This document shows, one piece after another, positions 21,900-33,559 of a stretch of 64,000 bases of DNA. Each line of letters starts with the position of its first letter. Positions within the stretch are counted from its first letter, which is position 1. The notes under the pieces were generated by a model. That model ran no database searches. It was not told the origin of the DNA and saw nothing but the letters and a program-made list of their open reading frames with translations. Origin of the DNA: Alentia gelatinosa (Eukaryota > Annelida > Polychaeta > Phyllodocida > Polynoidae); assembly GCA_950022655.1 (NCBI GenBank), contig OX465584.1, forward strand, positions 61,258,841-61,322,840, written 5' to 3'. A program made the translations under genes and the position numbers.

Positions 21900-22440
21900 T
21901 TACAATGATTGTAGTTACACCAACTGTGGTCTTTCGTTTATGATTGGAAGACTGTACCTGCCTTTCTCGGTTTAAAGACAGATGAGGGTAGGTATCGCAC
22001 TGCCCCCTGTGTAGGCACTGGTGCTGCCATCTGGTTTCATGGAAACATAGCAGTTTCCCATAGGCACCAATAGATAAGCACTTACCTTCTTCAGATGGCC
22101 TTCCCATAGAAATTGGCATGGTGACATAGCAATTTTCTAGCACTTCTCATGTGTACATGTTCCCAACTATCATAATCCCGATTTATTTGAAGATAGCTAT
22201 CGAACATCAGTGTCATTTAGCAACAAAGTCAAAATACATGTATTGCAGTTCTCATAGACAACACTAGTTAAGCACTTACCTTCTTCAGATAGTTTTCCCA
22301 TTGAAATTAGCATGGGGACATACTAATTTTTTTTGCATTTTCTATTTGCTGATATATGGAACTTATATCATACAGAGCTATTTGCAAAAATCAATACAAT
22401 TTAGAAATCACCCAACTACCAGCATTTTTCTTTAAGATTA
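21900..22440. repeat. Dispersed repeat family J, copy 2 (internally duplicated)
   Basis: Colinear with 12955-13235. Within this copy the stretch CAGTTYYCATAG...AAGCACTTACCTTCTTCAGAT occurs twice (about 22048-22130 and 22243-22325), so part of the element has been duplicated. Confidence 0.7.
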
Positions 22441-22632
22441 CTTCCTAAAGGCCTCTGTTTTGAAGAGAGTTGCCACCCACATTGTTCTGTTCTCTTGATC
22501 CTTATCTCTTGACATGATCATAATGTTCTTAGATGATTATGCAGCTTTTCCCTCCTGAACTGTCCTTTCACCAGATATCAGGTATAGTTTTCACAGTTCC
22601 CATTCTTCTGGGTGCTGAAAAGTTAGGTACAA

Positions 22633-22919
22633 TTAGGCCTGGCGTCCACCTACTACGATAGAAATGTAGACCTACCGATATGGCACCGATACAAAAAGCA
22701 AATATCGGAAACATATCGGGAAGGTGCAAAATCGTAGACATATGTCTAGATGTGCAAATCCACCATGCATCATAAGGGTTTGTTTCGGTGCCTAATCACA
22801 GAAACATGGTCAACTGCCCCGATATTAGACAACTTTCCGACGCGATTTTGATTTTTTGTCGGGAGGTGCATCGTAGACCATATCGGAGCCATATTGTAGT
22901 AAGTGGACGCCAGCTCTTA
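22633..22919. mobile_element. MITE family A
   Basis: Ends GGCCTGGCGTCCACCTAC and GTAAGTGGACGCCAGCTC. Here TTA lies directly outside both ends, which fits a 3-bp TTA target duplication. Confidence 0.85.
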
Positions 22920-23267
22920 AGGACATTGTACATTCATTTCACTGTACATTCATTTTTCTTAATGAATGGTTTTTAGGTCAAGTGACAAGTTAAAAAATTG
23001 TTAACTAATTGTTTAATAGGTTGTCTCATGGTAGAATTCCAAGTTAATGCAAGTGAATGAATTCCTCAAGGTTCTCGGCTACTCCCCAACCTACTGAAGA
23101 GTTAATAGGACCTACATCTGGTGGGGGGGAGGGTTGTGTCCACCGGGCTCCCGATACAAAACGATTTTGACTTCTCTATTCAGAATCAAAATCACAGCGA
23201 AATCGGAGCTCATTTCGGGGCAGCTGGTCAGGTTTCTACGATGACGCTACCAATACATACACAATAT
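22920..23267. other. No supported feature
   Basis: Unassigned spacer; a short G-run (GGTGGGGGGGAGGG) is at about 23122-23135. Confidence 0.4.
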
Positions 23268-23402
23268 TGACTCCTTTCAGATACAAGTAGTCATATGCTC
23301 CGAGGAGTCGACACGTAGTAATATCCGAGCATATGCGAGGATATTGTGTAGAGTCAACTGCGAAGAGCATACGATCGCTTTTATCTGAAACCAGTCTTTA
23401 TT
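23268..23402. mobile_element. Palindromic element family F
   Basis: Hairpin with right arm GCTTTTATCTGAAACCAGTC. The apex reads TATCCGAGCATATGCGAGGATA, with GA opposed to GA on either side of GCATATGC. Same family as 2240-2368. Confidence 0.75.
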
Positions 23403-23439
23403 GTATTTAGAAATAAAGGAAAAAAAATGCATTGACCAG

Positions 23440-24640
23440 ACCAAAGTGCTATATGATCGGTCGGCAGTATGAAATGCCATAATCGGTGGTCAAAATCGGC
23501 AGGTGAAAACACCACAGTCCGAAATGGAAACATGCGTTATAGGGTTTTATGGCCGGTGGTGTTGTGGTGGCCCGTGCCTCAGCTGGACAATGCGCCATGG
23601 CTCAGATTCTCTGATGATCACAGAGCTCTGGACCCGGCTTCATCATCACCATTTTCCATCGGCCGATTTTTCGTTGGAGATATTTAGTAGATATATGGGT
23701 TAAAGTAGGAGACTACTCAGTCGTGGAGGGGGGTATGGACCCAACCCATGAGGACATCCTCCTCCTGAACACCAGTTACTCCCCTGCTCACACCCACGCA
23801 GTCAACTTGTGCCCCTAATATTAATCATTGCCTCATACTCCTGGATGAAGAAGAGAAAGCCGTAGTTTGGCTAGTACAATTTTATTGAATTTCATAAGAT
23901 GATATTAGTATGTCAGTCGGTGGTGACATCATTGCATATTGTTCACCATGTTCCCATTCACCGATTTTGCAGCAGTGGTGTCCTACAGCAGATTTATGTG
24001 GAATAATCGGCCAATGGAAACATGTGTTATAGAGTTTCGTGGCTGGTGGTGTTGTGGTGGCCCGTGCCTCAGCTGGATAATGCACCATGGCTCAGATTCT
24101 CTGATGATCACAGAGCTCTGGACCCGGCTTCATCATCACCATTTTCCATCGGCCGATTTTTCGTTGGAGATATTTAGTAGATATATGGGTTAAAGTAGGA
24201 GACTACTCAGTCGTGGAGGGGGGTATGGACCCAACCCATGAGGACATCCTCCTCCTGAACACCAGTTACTCCCCTGCTCACACCCACGCAGTCAACTTGT
24301 GCCCCTAATATTAATCATTGCCTCATACTCCTGGATGAAGAAGAGAAAGCCGTAGTTTGGCTAGTACAATTTTATTGAATTTCATAAGATGATATTAGTA
24401 TGTCAGTCGGTGGTGACATCATTGCATATTGTTCACCATGTTCCCATTCACCGATTTTGCAGCAGTGGTGTCCTACAGCAGATTTATGTGGAATAATCGG
24501 CCAATGGAAACATGTGTTATAGAGTTTCGTGGCTGGTGGTGTTGTGGTGGCCCGTGCCTCAGCTGGATAATGCACCATGGCTCAGATTCTCCGATGATCA
24601 CAGAGCTCTGGACCCGGCTTCACCATGCCGGGCCCAAAGA
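23440..24640. repeat. 490-bp tandem duplication (two copies plus a partial third)
   Basis: Everything from CATGGCTCAGATTCTC to CAGCTGGATAATGC repeats with a 490-bp shift (for example GACCCGGCTT at 23631 and 24121). The copies are almost identical from 23641 on. A third copy breaks off near 24620. Another partial copy lies at 24822-25040. The unit includes ATCGGCCAATGGAAAC, like a family D terminus. Small ORFs repeat with the unit and show no domain. Confidence 0.9.
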
Positions 24641-24821
24641 GGATACGGTCAAATTCGCTATTACCCCGAATTCACAGTCAAGGTTGTACCTTGTACACCA
24701 AAGTGCCAAATTCACACCGAGTGAGCTAAATTATTAAATAAACTAATGTTAATAATCTGTGCCCAACTACCAAGAGTGTGCACTCTTCTCAAATAGAACA
24801 CCAAGAGTAACTATATCAAAT

Positions 24822-25055
24822 GCTAGATTGTTCACATTCACAGATTTTGCGGCAATTGTGTCCAACAACAGATTCATGTGGAATAATCGGCCAATGGAAA
24901 CATGTGTTATAGAGTTTCGTGGCTGGTGGTGTTGTGGTGGCCCGTGCCTCAGCTGGATAATGCGCCATGGCTCAGATTCTCTGATGATCACAGAGCTCTG
25001 GACCCGGCTTTACCATGCCGGGCCCACAGAGGATACGGTCAGATATGATCAAAGG
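24822..25055. repeat. Diverged partial copy of the 490-bp unit
   Basis: It shares GGAATAATCGGCCAATGG through GAGCTCTGGACCCGGCTT, then CATGCCGGGCCCA with the partial third copy. It is separated from the tandem block by about 180 bp. Bases 25056-25453 show nothing supported. Confidence 0.75.
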
Positions 25056-25453
25056 AGATGTGCACCTGGCCGACCAGCCTGTCTCCTGGGTGGGATCCAA
25101 CCCGGATCATAAACCCTGGAGGAGGCTGGGGACTCCACACCACGCACATCTGTGTGGGGAGATGAATGTGACGTCGTCTCTTAGAATCAGGCATATGTCA
25201 ACCCTTCAATCCACTATTACCAGTAGAAGTAATATCACCCCTTTATATTTCATATCATACCCATTAAATCCGATCACTGTTGGTAATTTCTTGTTAGCAT
25301 TGTTACTATTAATATTACCAATAATACTGTTAAACTATACACATAGACTGATCTTGTTTGAATAGCGCTGAGCTGATGCCATATGAAAGGTAGGCTCATT
25401 GAAAACCAAATGTAAAAATTTGAATGTGCCTAATAAAAAAAAATTTAAAAACC

Positions 25454-25741
25454 TTAGGACCGGCGTCCACCTACTACGATAGAAATTTAGACCTACCGAT
25501 ATGGCTCAAATATAAAAAGTCAATACTGAAGACATATCGGGAAAGTACAAAATCATAGACATATGTCTAGACATGCCAATCCACCACGCATTTTATAGGG
25601 ATTTTGTCGGTATCTAATCGCAGAGATGTGGTCAACTGCCCCGATATTAGGTGACCTTCCGACGCGATTAAGATTTTTACCGGGTGGTGCATTATAGACC
25701 ATATCGGAGCCATATCGTAGTAGGTGGACGCCAGGCCTTAA
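25454..25741. mobile_element. MITE family A
   Basis: Ends TTAGGACCGGCGTCCACC and GGTGGACGCCAGGCCTTAA. Core CATATGTCTAGACATGCC. About 288 bp, non-coding. Confidence 0.85.
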
Positions 25742-25802
25742 ACTGCAGCAATATTTAGACATATATAGTTTTCTTTATATAGAACTGCATCGAGAATCAT
25801 AT

Positions 25803-26132
25803 AAATACTCAATACTCCACAAGTTTTGATGTACCGCAATCGTCATCGAGGCAAAGCAGAGTGACGATGATGCCACATCCAAACGAGTGGAGTATTGTGT
25901 ATTTACGATTCGATTGCGGTTCTGGATTTATCTCACCCCTTTCTATGACATTGAATAGCATCAGAATATCAGAATAATTAGAATCCTTATACTTAGCAAA
26001 TCCATATGACATCATCTCACATTCACTACGCCACTGCCGTGGCATAGTATTATCACTTTACCAGGATGATCGTTGAGTATTTTTTTCTGATGTTATTCCT
26101 GTGGCTAAACCTGTATCAGGGGTAAGATAAAA
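25803..26132 (+). mobile_element. CAP-2 element (arm type ATACTCCAC)
   Basis: Palindrome 25812-25895: ATACTCCAC against GTGGAGTAT, ATCGTCA against TGACGAT. The apex is GAGGCAAAGCAGAG (25848-25861). The module runs from TTTATCTCACCCC (about 25927) to GGGGTAAGATAAAA (26132). The arms are unlike those of the other CAP-2 copies, yet the apex and module ends are shared. Confidence 0.75.
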
Positions 26133-26218
26133 GACTGACACAACATAGTGAACACATAAACCCAATAGATACATAAGTCTTCGTAGTTCTTTGTATGTAT
26201 ACATATAGGTTTTCTGGT

Positions 26219-26774
26219 CTTATCCTACCCCTAATAAAAACGCGATAGGCTTAACATTGGCTGACTGTATTAGGGCGAGCATGCAGTAAATTGCTAATCA
26301 TTGCTAGCGGGTAACAAATGAATTATTGGAGACGGGGTAGTATAACTGCTAAACTGAACTCGCGAGGCCGCCACATTCAGCATAACTTAAGTGGGATTCA
26401 CACGATGGGATTCATGTACCTCACAGGGTGTTTTATTTAGACAAACCCTGCTGAGATTCTGTACTTGAATACAATTTCTTCGTCTCTATAGGGTTTCATT
26501 TCCCTGGGACATGTTTTTCCCCCTGTAATTGTTAAAGACATTTCCCCCTAAAAAGGAACAAAATCGCATGATATTTTGAGCCCTGTTAGGTACATGAATC
26601 CCATCGTGTGAATCCCACTTAAACAGAACTCGAGTTAGTAGTGCGAGTGTTTATCGCACTCCGATCAGGTAGAGTACTCACTGCTCTCAGCTATATCGCC
26701 TCGCGCAGGAATTTGCGACCTGCCTGTCTTGTGATAAATACTAATACTACTACTACTAACTCTCGTTCAGTTTC
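26219..26774 (-). mobile_element. CAP-1 element interrupted by a MITE
   Basis: The module runs from TTATCCTACCCCTAATAAAA to GACGGGGTAGTATAA (26219-26350). The palindrome (AACTCGAGTTAG against CTAACTCTCG outer arms) follows; its apex CTCTCAGCTATATCGCCTCG is at 26684-26703. It is split by the MITE at 26387-26622. Confidence 0.65.
26387..26622. mobile_element. 236-bp MITE with near-perfect 42-bp inverted repeats
   Basis: The left end (26387-26428, starting TTAAGTGGGATTCACACGAT) and the right end (26581-26622) are inverted copies over 42 bp with one visible mismatch. TTAA sits at both ends, suggesting a TTAA target, as in piggyBac, or TA. The interior is non-coding. It lies within a CAP-1 element, so it is younger than its host. 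Confidence 0.85.
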
Positions 26775-27229
26775 TACATATTATGATAACAAGAGTTTAT
26801 CTTATGATATGCTGCTATCTAAAGAAACGTGGGTCCAACGTCGGCTCAGTACATTGAATAAAGGGTAATGATAACTGTGGGCGAATATCTCACACTTACT
26901 GGCCAGCTGTACGGATTTCGTTCGGCGCTGAATGATGAACTGTGAACGATATTACCCTCGGTACCACGTGACTTGTTCAGATGTTGAGAAAATCAGGGCT
27001 TTTTTAAAAAATGATTTCCAGGTATATAATAATGAGAATATAATAGTGAATGAATGTTTACAATCAGTTCCTCGATGTTATGGTCAGAAGTATTATCTTC
27101 GTTCTTCGAACACGGTTATATTTCAAATAAAAATATATCTGAACAGATTCCATTCAGGTACACTAAGCATGTCTCCGTATAATTTCTTCATCCAAATAAG
27201 AATCTCAAAAAGGTCTGAGCAGAGTCGGG

Positions 27230-27500
27230 ACATGCTTGAGATAAATGAAATCAAATATTTACAGAAAATTAAGGAAATTATCAAAACAATGGCTGCTACT
27301 GTGAATGGGATGGTATTTATGATGTTTGAATACTGTGGATTCCTGATTGGCGGATCAGCCCAGGGTGAAATTATGAAACTTCAGACAGCGCAAAAAAAAG
27401 GGGGCTAAGGATTATCCGAGGATTAAGGAAACCAAGGCAAAGCATAGAGGAGCTACACAGAAAGCACATATAGATTTTCTTGATTGCCGTTGCATTTGTC
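27230..27500 (+). pseudogene. LINE reverse transcriptase thumb fragment, frameshifted
   Basis: Residues of an ATG frame (26932-27408) from about codon 100 on read MVFMMFEYCGFLIGGSAQG, then EIMKLQTAQKK. This is the FDYCxxVWGGSxxxxxxKLQxxQNRA region just after the RT palm of CR1/jockey-like elements. At a run of A and G near 27390-27402 the frame stops. The expected continuation (LRIIRGLRKPRQSIEELHRK) follows in another frame, so there is at least one frameshift. The N-terminal ~100 residues from 26932 show no RT motif and may be other sequence. The active-site YADD box is not seen. This piece lies upstream of the domain found at 762-1073. Confidence 0.65.
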
Positions 27501-27621
27501 AACACTTTCCATGATGCACACACTGAGCAAGGATAGGGATAGACTGGGATACGCGGTGATACCAAAGTTTAATTGAAATTTAAAAAGGTCAATACCAGCA
27601 AATATCAGCGATCACCTTTCT

Positions 27622-27932
27622 ATAGCCTGATGCCCATCTACCGATTCAGGGTTGAGCGATTAGTTCCCAAATCGTATAGGAGTTGGTAAACTTGTCGCAG
27701 GCAAATTATGTAACCCTTCTCTCGACCGGCGGACATTGAGGACATGGGGTGGTGGATATTAGTCCTAGGCAAATCGGTCTACTAATCGTTTGCTGACCCT
27801 TGCCTAGCTGTCCTACATCTACCGACTACGGCCGACTCCGTTAGGATGCTTTCGGTGAGACAAATTACCGCCCGTTTGTCGCCGACAAAGGTACATGAAT
27901 GCTCCAAAATCGGTAGATGGGCATTGGGCTTA
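27622..27932. mobile_element. MITE family C
   Basis: Ends AGCCTGATGCCCATCTACCG and CGGTAGATGGGCATTGGGCT, flanked by TATA on both sides. Interior CATCTACCGACTACGGCCGA as in the other copies. Confidence 0.85.
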
Positions 27933-28990
27933 TAGGGGTGTACAGCTATGGAACGATCGAAATGAACAGTCACAAAAAAATATTGGGAAAAAAAGTTCAA
28001 AATTGAGGTAAAAACCCGCAGTTCAACTTGCGAGTGGAAATAATGTATCAATGTGCTGTTATCGGAGCTCTGGTTAAACTGCATGGAGTTGTCCCATTAC
28101 ACTCACTGCCATATAAGGAATAGAGTAGTCCCAGTAGCCAATGACTGCATTCACAGCAAACCCCGACCTTCACCCTGACCTCTTTACACGATATTTATAG
28201 CGCCTTGGGACACTTCTACAGTCGAGAGTTGACCTAGAATCTAGTGGGCCACAACCACACTCTAAAGTATGGTGGGTAATTAATTCTCTCTCACCCATCA
28301 CATCTCATCTCACATCAATCAGCATTATAATTGTCAATAATGACAAACTGATCCAGTTCGAAGTGCCTACATATTCTGAATCTTTATTATACTACTCACC
28401 ACTGTGTTGATGTCATTGAGAAATCGATATGTATGTTGATCCCATTAGTGTCAATAAACAACAAAATAAAGTATCATTAGGAGGCACCATTCTTTAACAC
28501 TGAGAGCTTGAGCTATGTAAATCTCCTACATATTATAAACGGATGTAATAGATCAATAGCTATGGCTATTGACAAAACTAGAGTTGCTCAACTGAGTATA
28601 ACTATTTCTACGAATCATATATTGATACAGTAATGGTATGTGGATAGTATAAATGAACAACTCGATTTATAGTATAGTGTACCACGAATTACTGTAAGGG
28701 TTAAAAATACCAGCCTATCCAGGCTAAAGACTTTTACAGCTTAAATAAAGAAAATTAAAAAAATAAAAATATTAGAACCTATCCGACAACTTTGTACTGA
28801 CTTTCGGAGAGCACATCCCTCATACTCAATATTCCAGGTGCGTTGTAGCAACTAGCGCTCAGCCTCAGGCAACTGGAAGATAAAAGGCGGAGTTGATGAC
28901 GGTAGTCTTTGATGTGATAAGTCGTTGACAAGGTGGTATAGACAGAGCTTTGTGATGTGTCAACCATTCTACGCCATATTACCACTGTAT
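27933..28990. other. No supported feature (1 kb)
   Basis: Frames here are short and start mostly at non-ATG codons. No repeat partner is recognised. An A-rich stretch at 28740-28770 could be a retroelement tail, but its body is not recognised. Confidence 0.4.
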
Positions 28991-29125
28991 TGTCACACTC
29001 TGGACAACTTTTTTTTTTTTTTTAAACTTAGTTCAAAAGATGAGTTATATAAAGAAATTTGCCTCGTACGCTTTCGCGTATATCCTCGGTAATTTTTTTT
29101 TTTTTTCTTAGTTCAAAAGATATCT
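28991..29125. repeat. Duplicated poly-T plus CTTAGTTCAAAAGAT unit
   Basis: CTTAGTTCAAAAGAT occurs at 29027-29041 and 29107-29121, each preceded by a T-run: an 80-bp direct duplication. It may reflect two insertions or a slipped duplication of one minus-strand A tail. Confidence 0.6.
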
Positions 29126-29291
29126 CAGTAGCCCTGAGTTTTTCAGATGCAGTATAGGGGACAAAAGCAATACAAGGTAACATCGAAATCGATGTATTTG
29201 ATATGGCCAATTAAAGGCAGTTAAAAGGTAGTTGGATAAGTAATGAGAGCTGAGTTAGTTGATTTAGTCTATCGGTTCACAGTGAGCTCAG

Positions 29292-29503
29292 TTAAGCCCA
29301 ATGCCCATCTACCGATTTCGTAACATCCATGTACCTTTGTCTGCAACAAACGGACAGTAATTAGTCTCAGCCAAGGCATCCTAACTGAGTCGGCCGTAGT
29401 CGGTAGATGTAGGACAGCTAGGCAAGAGTGAGCCACCAAATAGTAGACTGATTTGCTTAGGACTAATATCCACCAACCCCATCTCATCAATGTCCGCAGA
29501 TCG
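29292..29503 (-). mobile_element. MITE family C, partial
   Basis: It begins with TTAAGCCCAATGCCCATC and runs through GGCCGTAGTCGGTAGATG, then breaks at about 29503, where a second copy starts. Confidence 0.8.
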
Positions 29504-29877
29504 AGCCCATCTACTGATTAAGGGTTGAACGATCAGTTTGCAAATTGTATAGGAGTCGGTGAGCTTGTCGCAGGCGAATTACGTAATACCTCGGCCCGTG
29601 TCGGCCACCCAATCAAGCAACATTTACCAACATTCCAGTGTCGGCGAATATATTTATCAACATGTTGATATACTTTTCACCACCGATTTTGGAACATAGA
29701 AACCACAACTTGTCAGCGATAAAAGGATATCTGAAGGAGGTGGTTTACTAATCGGTGGCTCACCCTTGCCTAGCTGTCCTACATCTACCGACTACGGCCG
29801 ACTCCGTTAGGATGCCTTGGCTGAGACAAATTACCATCCGTTTGTCGCTGACAAAGGTACATAAATGTTCTGAAATC
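29504..29877 (+). mobile_element. MITE family C, right end lost at a SINE junction
   Basis: It starts GAGCCCATCTACTGATTAAG. It has the family C core to TTCTGAAATC, where GGTAGATGGGC is expected but SINE body sequence begins. It contains extra sequence (29620-29740) also seen in the 60679 copy (CATGTTGAT, CACCGAT words). Confidence 0.75.
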
Positions 29878-30215
29878 ATTCCCAGCAGCGGTAGATTTAC
29901 TGCTATATCAAAGACCAGTCCGTCTCATACCATGTCTATATGGTGTGGTGTACAGCCACCTTTCTCCTTCATCCCCAGCAGTGGTAGATTTACTGCTATA
30001 TCAAAGGCCAATCCTTCTCATACCATGTCTATGTGGTGTGGGAAGTAAAAGAACTCTCACCTCGGTAAATGTGTAGGGGTGAGGTTTCTATCTTAATTCA
30101 TTACATAGATTTGATCACCACCCTAAAAGAAAAAGTGTAAAAGAACCTTGAGAAAGTCTTGGAAGGACCTGTAATGGTTGGCTGGACGTTAAATCAAACC
30201 CATAAACAAAAAGTA
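29878..30215 (+). mobile_element. SINE body, 5'-truncated
   Basis: Two 93-bp units (TTTACTGCTATATCAAAG boxes), then CTCACCTCGGTAAATGTG, a CTGGACGTTAAATC end and an A-rich tail. The tRNA-like head is absent. It joins directly to a truncated family C MITE, so insertion with 5' truncation or later recombination is likely. Confidence 0.8.
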
Positions 30216-30310
30216 TTACAGATCAGTATTGATGAGCAAAATCAACTATCATTTGTCAATTAACTCAGTTACAAGTTTTTTCAACTCATTTATGCAACCA
30301 AGATGTTGAA

Positions 30311-30808
30311 TAAAAGGCATATCCTACAATAAGCAGTTGCACCACTTGGTGTTTTTTTAAATAAGGTCAATTATTAGACAAAACTGGTTTCTTGGGATTC
30401 GTTCTAATTTTTGTCCAGTTTATTAAATCTTAATAGGTAGAATTGGCCAATTTACATTTGTTTGATTTATATAGGAAATGTACTGAAAAATATGGTTTTC
30501 TTTTCATAAACAAGAACGGTGACCTATGGTTTTTAAAACCTAAATTAGTAGTACTATATATGTTTTATATTCTGTGAAAGTTTGAGGAAAATTACATGGG
30601 TTCTACTATGTGAAAAAATACACATAGAATTTCTATATATTCTAATATAAATTTATCATAATATTGATCAAAAATCAAAAACTAGCACAGTAATGTCCGA
30701 TTTTTAAGTGAGATACGTGTTCCACAACACTTGGAGATCATCGTCTTAAACTTTCAGGAAACTGACATGGGTTTTAATTTTCAAGCCAAATTGTCCGATA
30801 TGCCTTTC
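30311..30808 (+). mobile_element. TIR element family E
   Basis: Ends TAAAAGGCATATCCTACAAT and TTGTCCGATATGCCTTT. This uninterrupted copy of about 498 bp gives the layout of the family. Confidence 0.8.
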
Positions 30809-30871
30809 AGATATGCGCCAGGTTATAGCAAATGAAATACTCTCAGGCTCTCTGTATCATTACATACACAA

Positions 30872-30992
30872 TAATGACTGGTTTTGTGTACGAGTGGCCG
30901 TAATCTTTGAGTAGTTGATGCGTAGTAATATCCGAGCGATTAGCGTAGTCAACTACGAGGAGATTACAGTCATTCGTATACAAATCCAGTTG
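30872..30992. mobile_element. Palindromic element family F
   Basis: Ends ATGACTGGTTTTGTGTACGA and AATCCAGT. The arms TAATCTTTGAGTAGTTGATG and TAGTCAACTACGAGGAGATTA pair. Apex TATCCGAGCGATTAGCG. The outer arms differ from the other family F copies. Confidence 0.65.
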
Positions 30993-31309
30993 TTATTGTA
31001 TTTATTACCCACCTACAAGATTAATAACAAATCTATTGCAATTAAACAGTTTCCATAAGCCATTTAGTTCCAGACACCACAGCACTGTCATGCATGGCAG
31101 TAATTCGGTGTAGACTTACACCAATAATATAGTTCGGCATTAATCTGCACTTTTAGAATGTAAAATGTGTTATGACAGTGATTTCTGATGGTGAATGAGA
31201 TTATTATGACTGATTATAAATAATAAGCACTGAATGAACATTCAAGAAACTTATTTCGAAGTACATGATGATTCAACCTTATGGATCGTACTATTTTTCC
31301 GGAATCTCC

Positions 31310-31395
31310 TGCAGGAGATTTGGACATGCCAGAATCTCCGGGTAGCTAATTCCAGGTGCCCTATACATTTCCTATGGAGATTCCGTATTAGGTGG
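31310..31395. repeat. Short dispersed repeat family M
   Basis: ACATGCCAGAATCTCCGGGT followed by AGCT and TTCCAG recurs at 36666. Short inverted words (GGAATCTCC, GGAGATTTGG) suggest a decayed palindromic element. Bases 30993-31309 hold nothing else supported. Confidence 0.5.
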
Positions 31396-31411
31396 GTAAT
31401 AATAAAGAAGA

Positions 31412-31697
31412 AACCAACAAGTTTTGGTCAAAGTCGTCGTTCTCCACAAGTTTGATGCGGGGTGATATGAATGAGGCGACAGCCGAGTGAATATCACATA
31501 GCATTCAAACGAGTTGGAGAATGACTTCTTTGACCAAAACGAGTTGCTTTCTGTATTTATCTCACCCCTGTACACACTAAAAGAATGGACAACACACAGG
31601 CTATAGACCATGTAGAACGGACTGCAATACTGGTAGGGGCATGGAGAACGAGTTCCCAATGTTAAGCCTATGGACATTTATTCCAGGGGTGAGATAA
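31412..31697 (+). mobile_element. CAP-2 element (arm type TTGGTCA)
   Basis: The palindrome pairs TTTTGGTCA with TGACCAAAA, TCGTTCTCCA with TGGAGAATGA and GTGATAT with ATATCAC. The apex is GAGGCGACAGCCGAG (31473-31487). The module at 31555-31697 is bounded by TTTATCTCACCCCTG and AGGGGTGAGATAAA. Relatives with the same arms: 48157-48432 and 63617-63864. Confidence 0.85.
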
Positions 31698-32116
31698 AGG
31701 TTGGTTCTTAGGTAACTCGACCATGCAACAAACACTAACATCACAAAACGGCTGCCATTTATGATTATCTGAACTATGAAACACCTTCCATAAAAAAACC
31801 CATAAAAAGCACACCTTTGTAAGGTGCCTCTTACTGGGTATCTCCTCTTTTTTTCTTTTTTTTCTTTTTTTTTCTGGAGATATGCGCCAATCCCATTACC
31901 ACGCCAACAGATCCAATTATCCCATCAGGTCCCTACTGAGTACAATCACATTGTGCCGCTACCTGTCTCTATATCGAACCAGCGCATCTCAGCCATCAGC
32001 CCAGCAGGTAGCACCCCACTCTCCTAGCAGAGATCCTGCGCTCTACTTCCTATGGCTGCTTTTATCTCTGCCCTGGCCTGCCTTATTGGTACAAAATTGG
32101 TAATATACCTGGAACC
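31698..32116. other. No supported feature
   Basis: Contains a T-rich microsatellite (about 31848-31875). Small ATG frames have no recognised domain. Confidence 0.4.
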
Positions 32117-32880
32117 TGGGCCCTGTTTTTCAGTCACGACATCGTCAGCCAACGATACCGTACGATCGTTCAGCGATTCCACAACATTCTGGAAGGCACA
32201 AGATGGCCGGTGTTCTATAGACACGATCGTAGTGCGCCACTGATGATCGCCGCTAAAAGTGTCGGCCATCACGACAAGTATAGAACTGTCTTAGGTTCTA
32301 TAACACATCACTGTGCATATATAGAGGATTTTTCCACTTACCGACGGAATTAAGCCATGAATACGAGGAAGGGACACATATAACCTATAATCATTCAAGA
32401 TATGGAGAAGATCGGCCATAGCGGTCTGAAGATATTGGCTTTTGAATTTTTCACTCCCTCTATGTGTTAGCATTGGTCGCTGTTCTTTTTCACTCCCTCC
32501 CTATTGCGGCAGGGTTTCGGCTGTTCTTTTTGCCTCCCCCGGAGGCCGGCGGGAAGTACTCGTAATGGTAGGGGTACACTGGCCACCAGAGCAGTATTTG
32601 CTATGACAAAATTCAAACGCCAATATCTTCGGTACGGTGCGGCCGGTTTTCTCCATATTTGGCACGATTATCAATTATATGTATACCTTACTCGTGTTAA
32701 AATTTCATTGCTTAATTCCAAAGGGGAAGTGAAGTTGCACATTCTGTACGACATGTCAATAGCTGTCATGAACTGACGACAATTTGGGCGACATTTTCAA
32801 TCATGTGACCCCATGATCGAACACTGACGGTAAAAACACGTCGCCCATAACAATTGTCATGACTGAAAAACAGGGCCCTG
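32117..32880. mobile_element. ~760-bp TIR element family N
   Basis: Ends GGGCCCTGTTTTTCAGTCA and TGACTGAAAAACAGGGCCC are inverted. Inside, a ~75-nt block (ACATATAACCTATAATCATT through TCTGAAGATATTGGC, 32374-32438) has an inverted diverged copy at about 32595-32690, and a direct relative at 55555-55616 within family G. No transposase frame. The superfamily is uncertain (CAGGG-type ends can occur in hAT). Confidence 0.65.
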
Positions 32881-32884
32881 ATAT

Positions 32885-33240
32885 CACAAAACACTAGAAA
32901 TAGCTCAAAATATTCCTAAGGAATGCCACAATATGGTCACATAACAAAAAGAAGAGATTTAATAGCCTTCAGGCACTATGTCATCGAAAATGTCAAATGA
33001 TGGTGGCAGAAGTAATAGAAAAATTGGTTATATAATTGGTTCCTGAGATAGCAGAACACTAAACAAAATCTTAAACTATGTCTAAGTGATCCCAGAACAT
33101 GGCAATATAGCAAAAAGTACATGTAAAAAGGTTCTCTAGTCTTCAAGGGATGCTACAATATGGCCAGATAGCAAAAAAACTGCATATGGAAAGGTTATAT
33201 AGTCTTTAGATTATTAAAGAAACAAATATATGGAAAATTG
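32885..33240. repeat. Degenerate ~78-bp tandem repeat
   Basis: Words of the type CAATATGGYCAxATAxCAAAAA recur near 32935, 33091 and 33167, spaced by one or two times 78 bp. Strongly diverged. Sequence from 33241 to 33559 is unassigned. Confidence 0.4.
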
Positions 33241-33559
33241 CAGATGTGAAAAGGGGACATTGATAGTACACACATGATAAAGGCTGCTGTAGGCCAGTAA
33301 GATGACATATTTTGATTCTGTTTGTATACTGAGTCCACAAAAGATCAGAATATACCAAGGTTTAATCTAATGAGTCATTGTAATAAAAAACAGAACTAAG
33401 TAATGATTTTCAGCACTTCAGAATTATAGGCGCTGAGGCATTTTCACGGTAGGTCTCTTCAACAACTGTTGTCATGGTAATCCGACCACTTGCCAGAGCG
33501 ACAACAAGTGGAAATGTTAACTAGAAGGATGGATCTACAAGATAAAACAATAATTAGGA

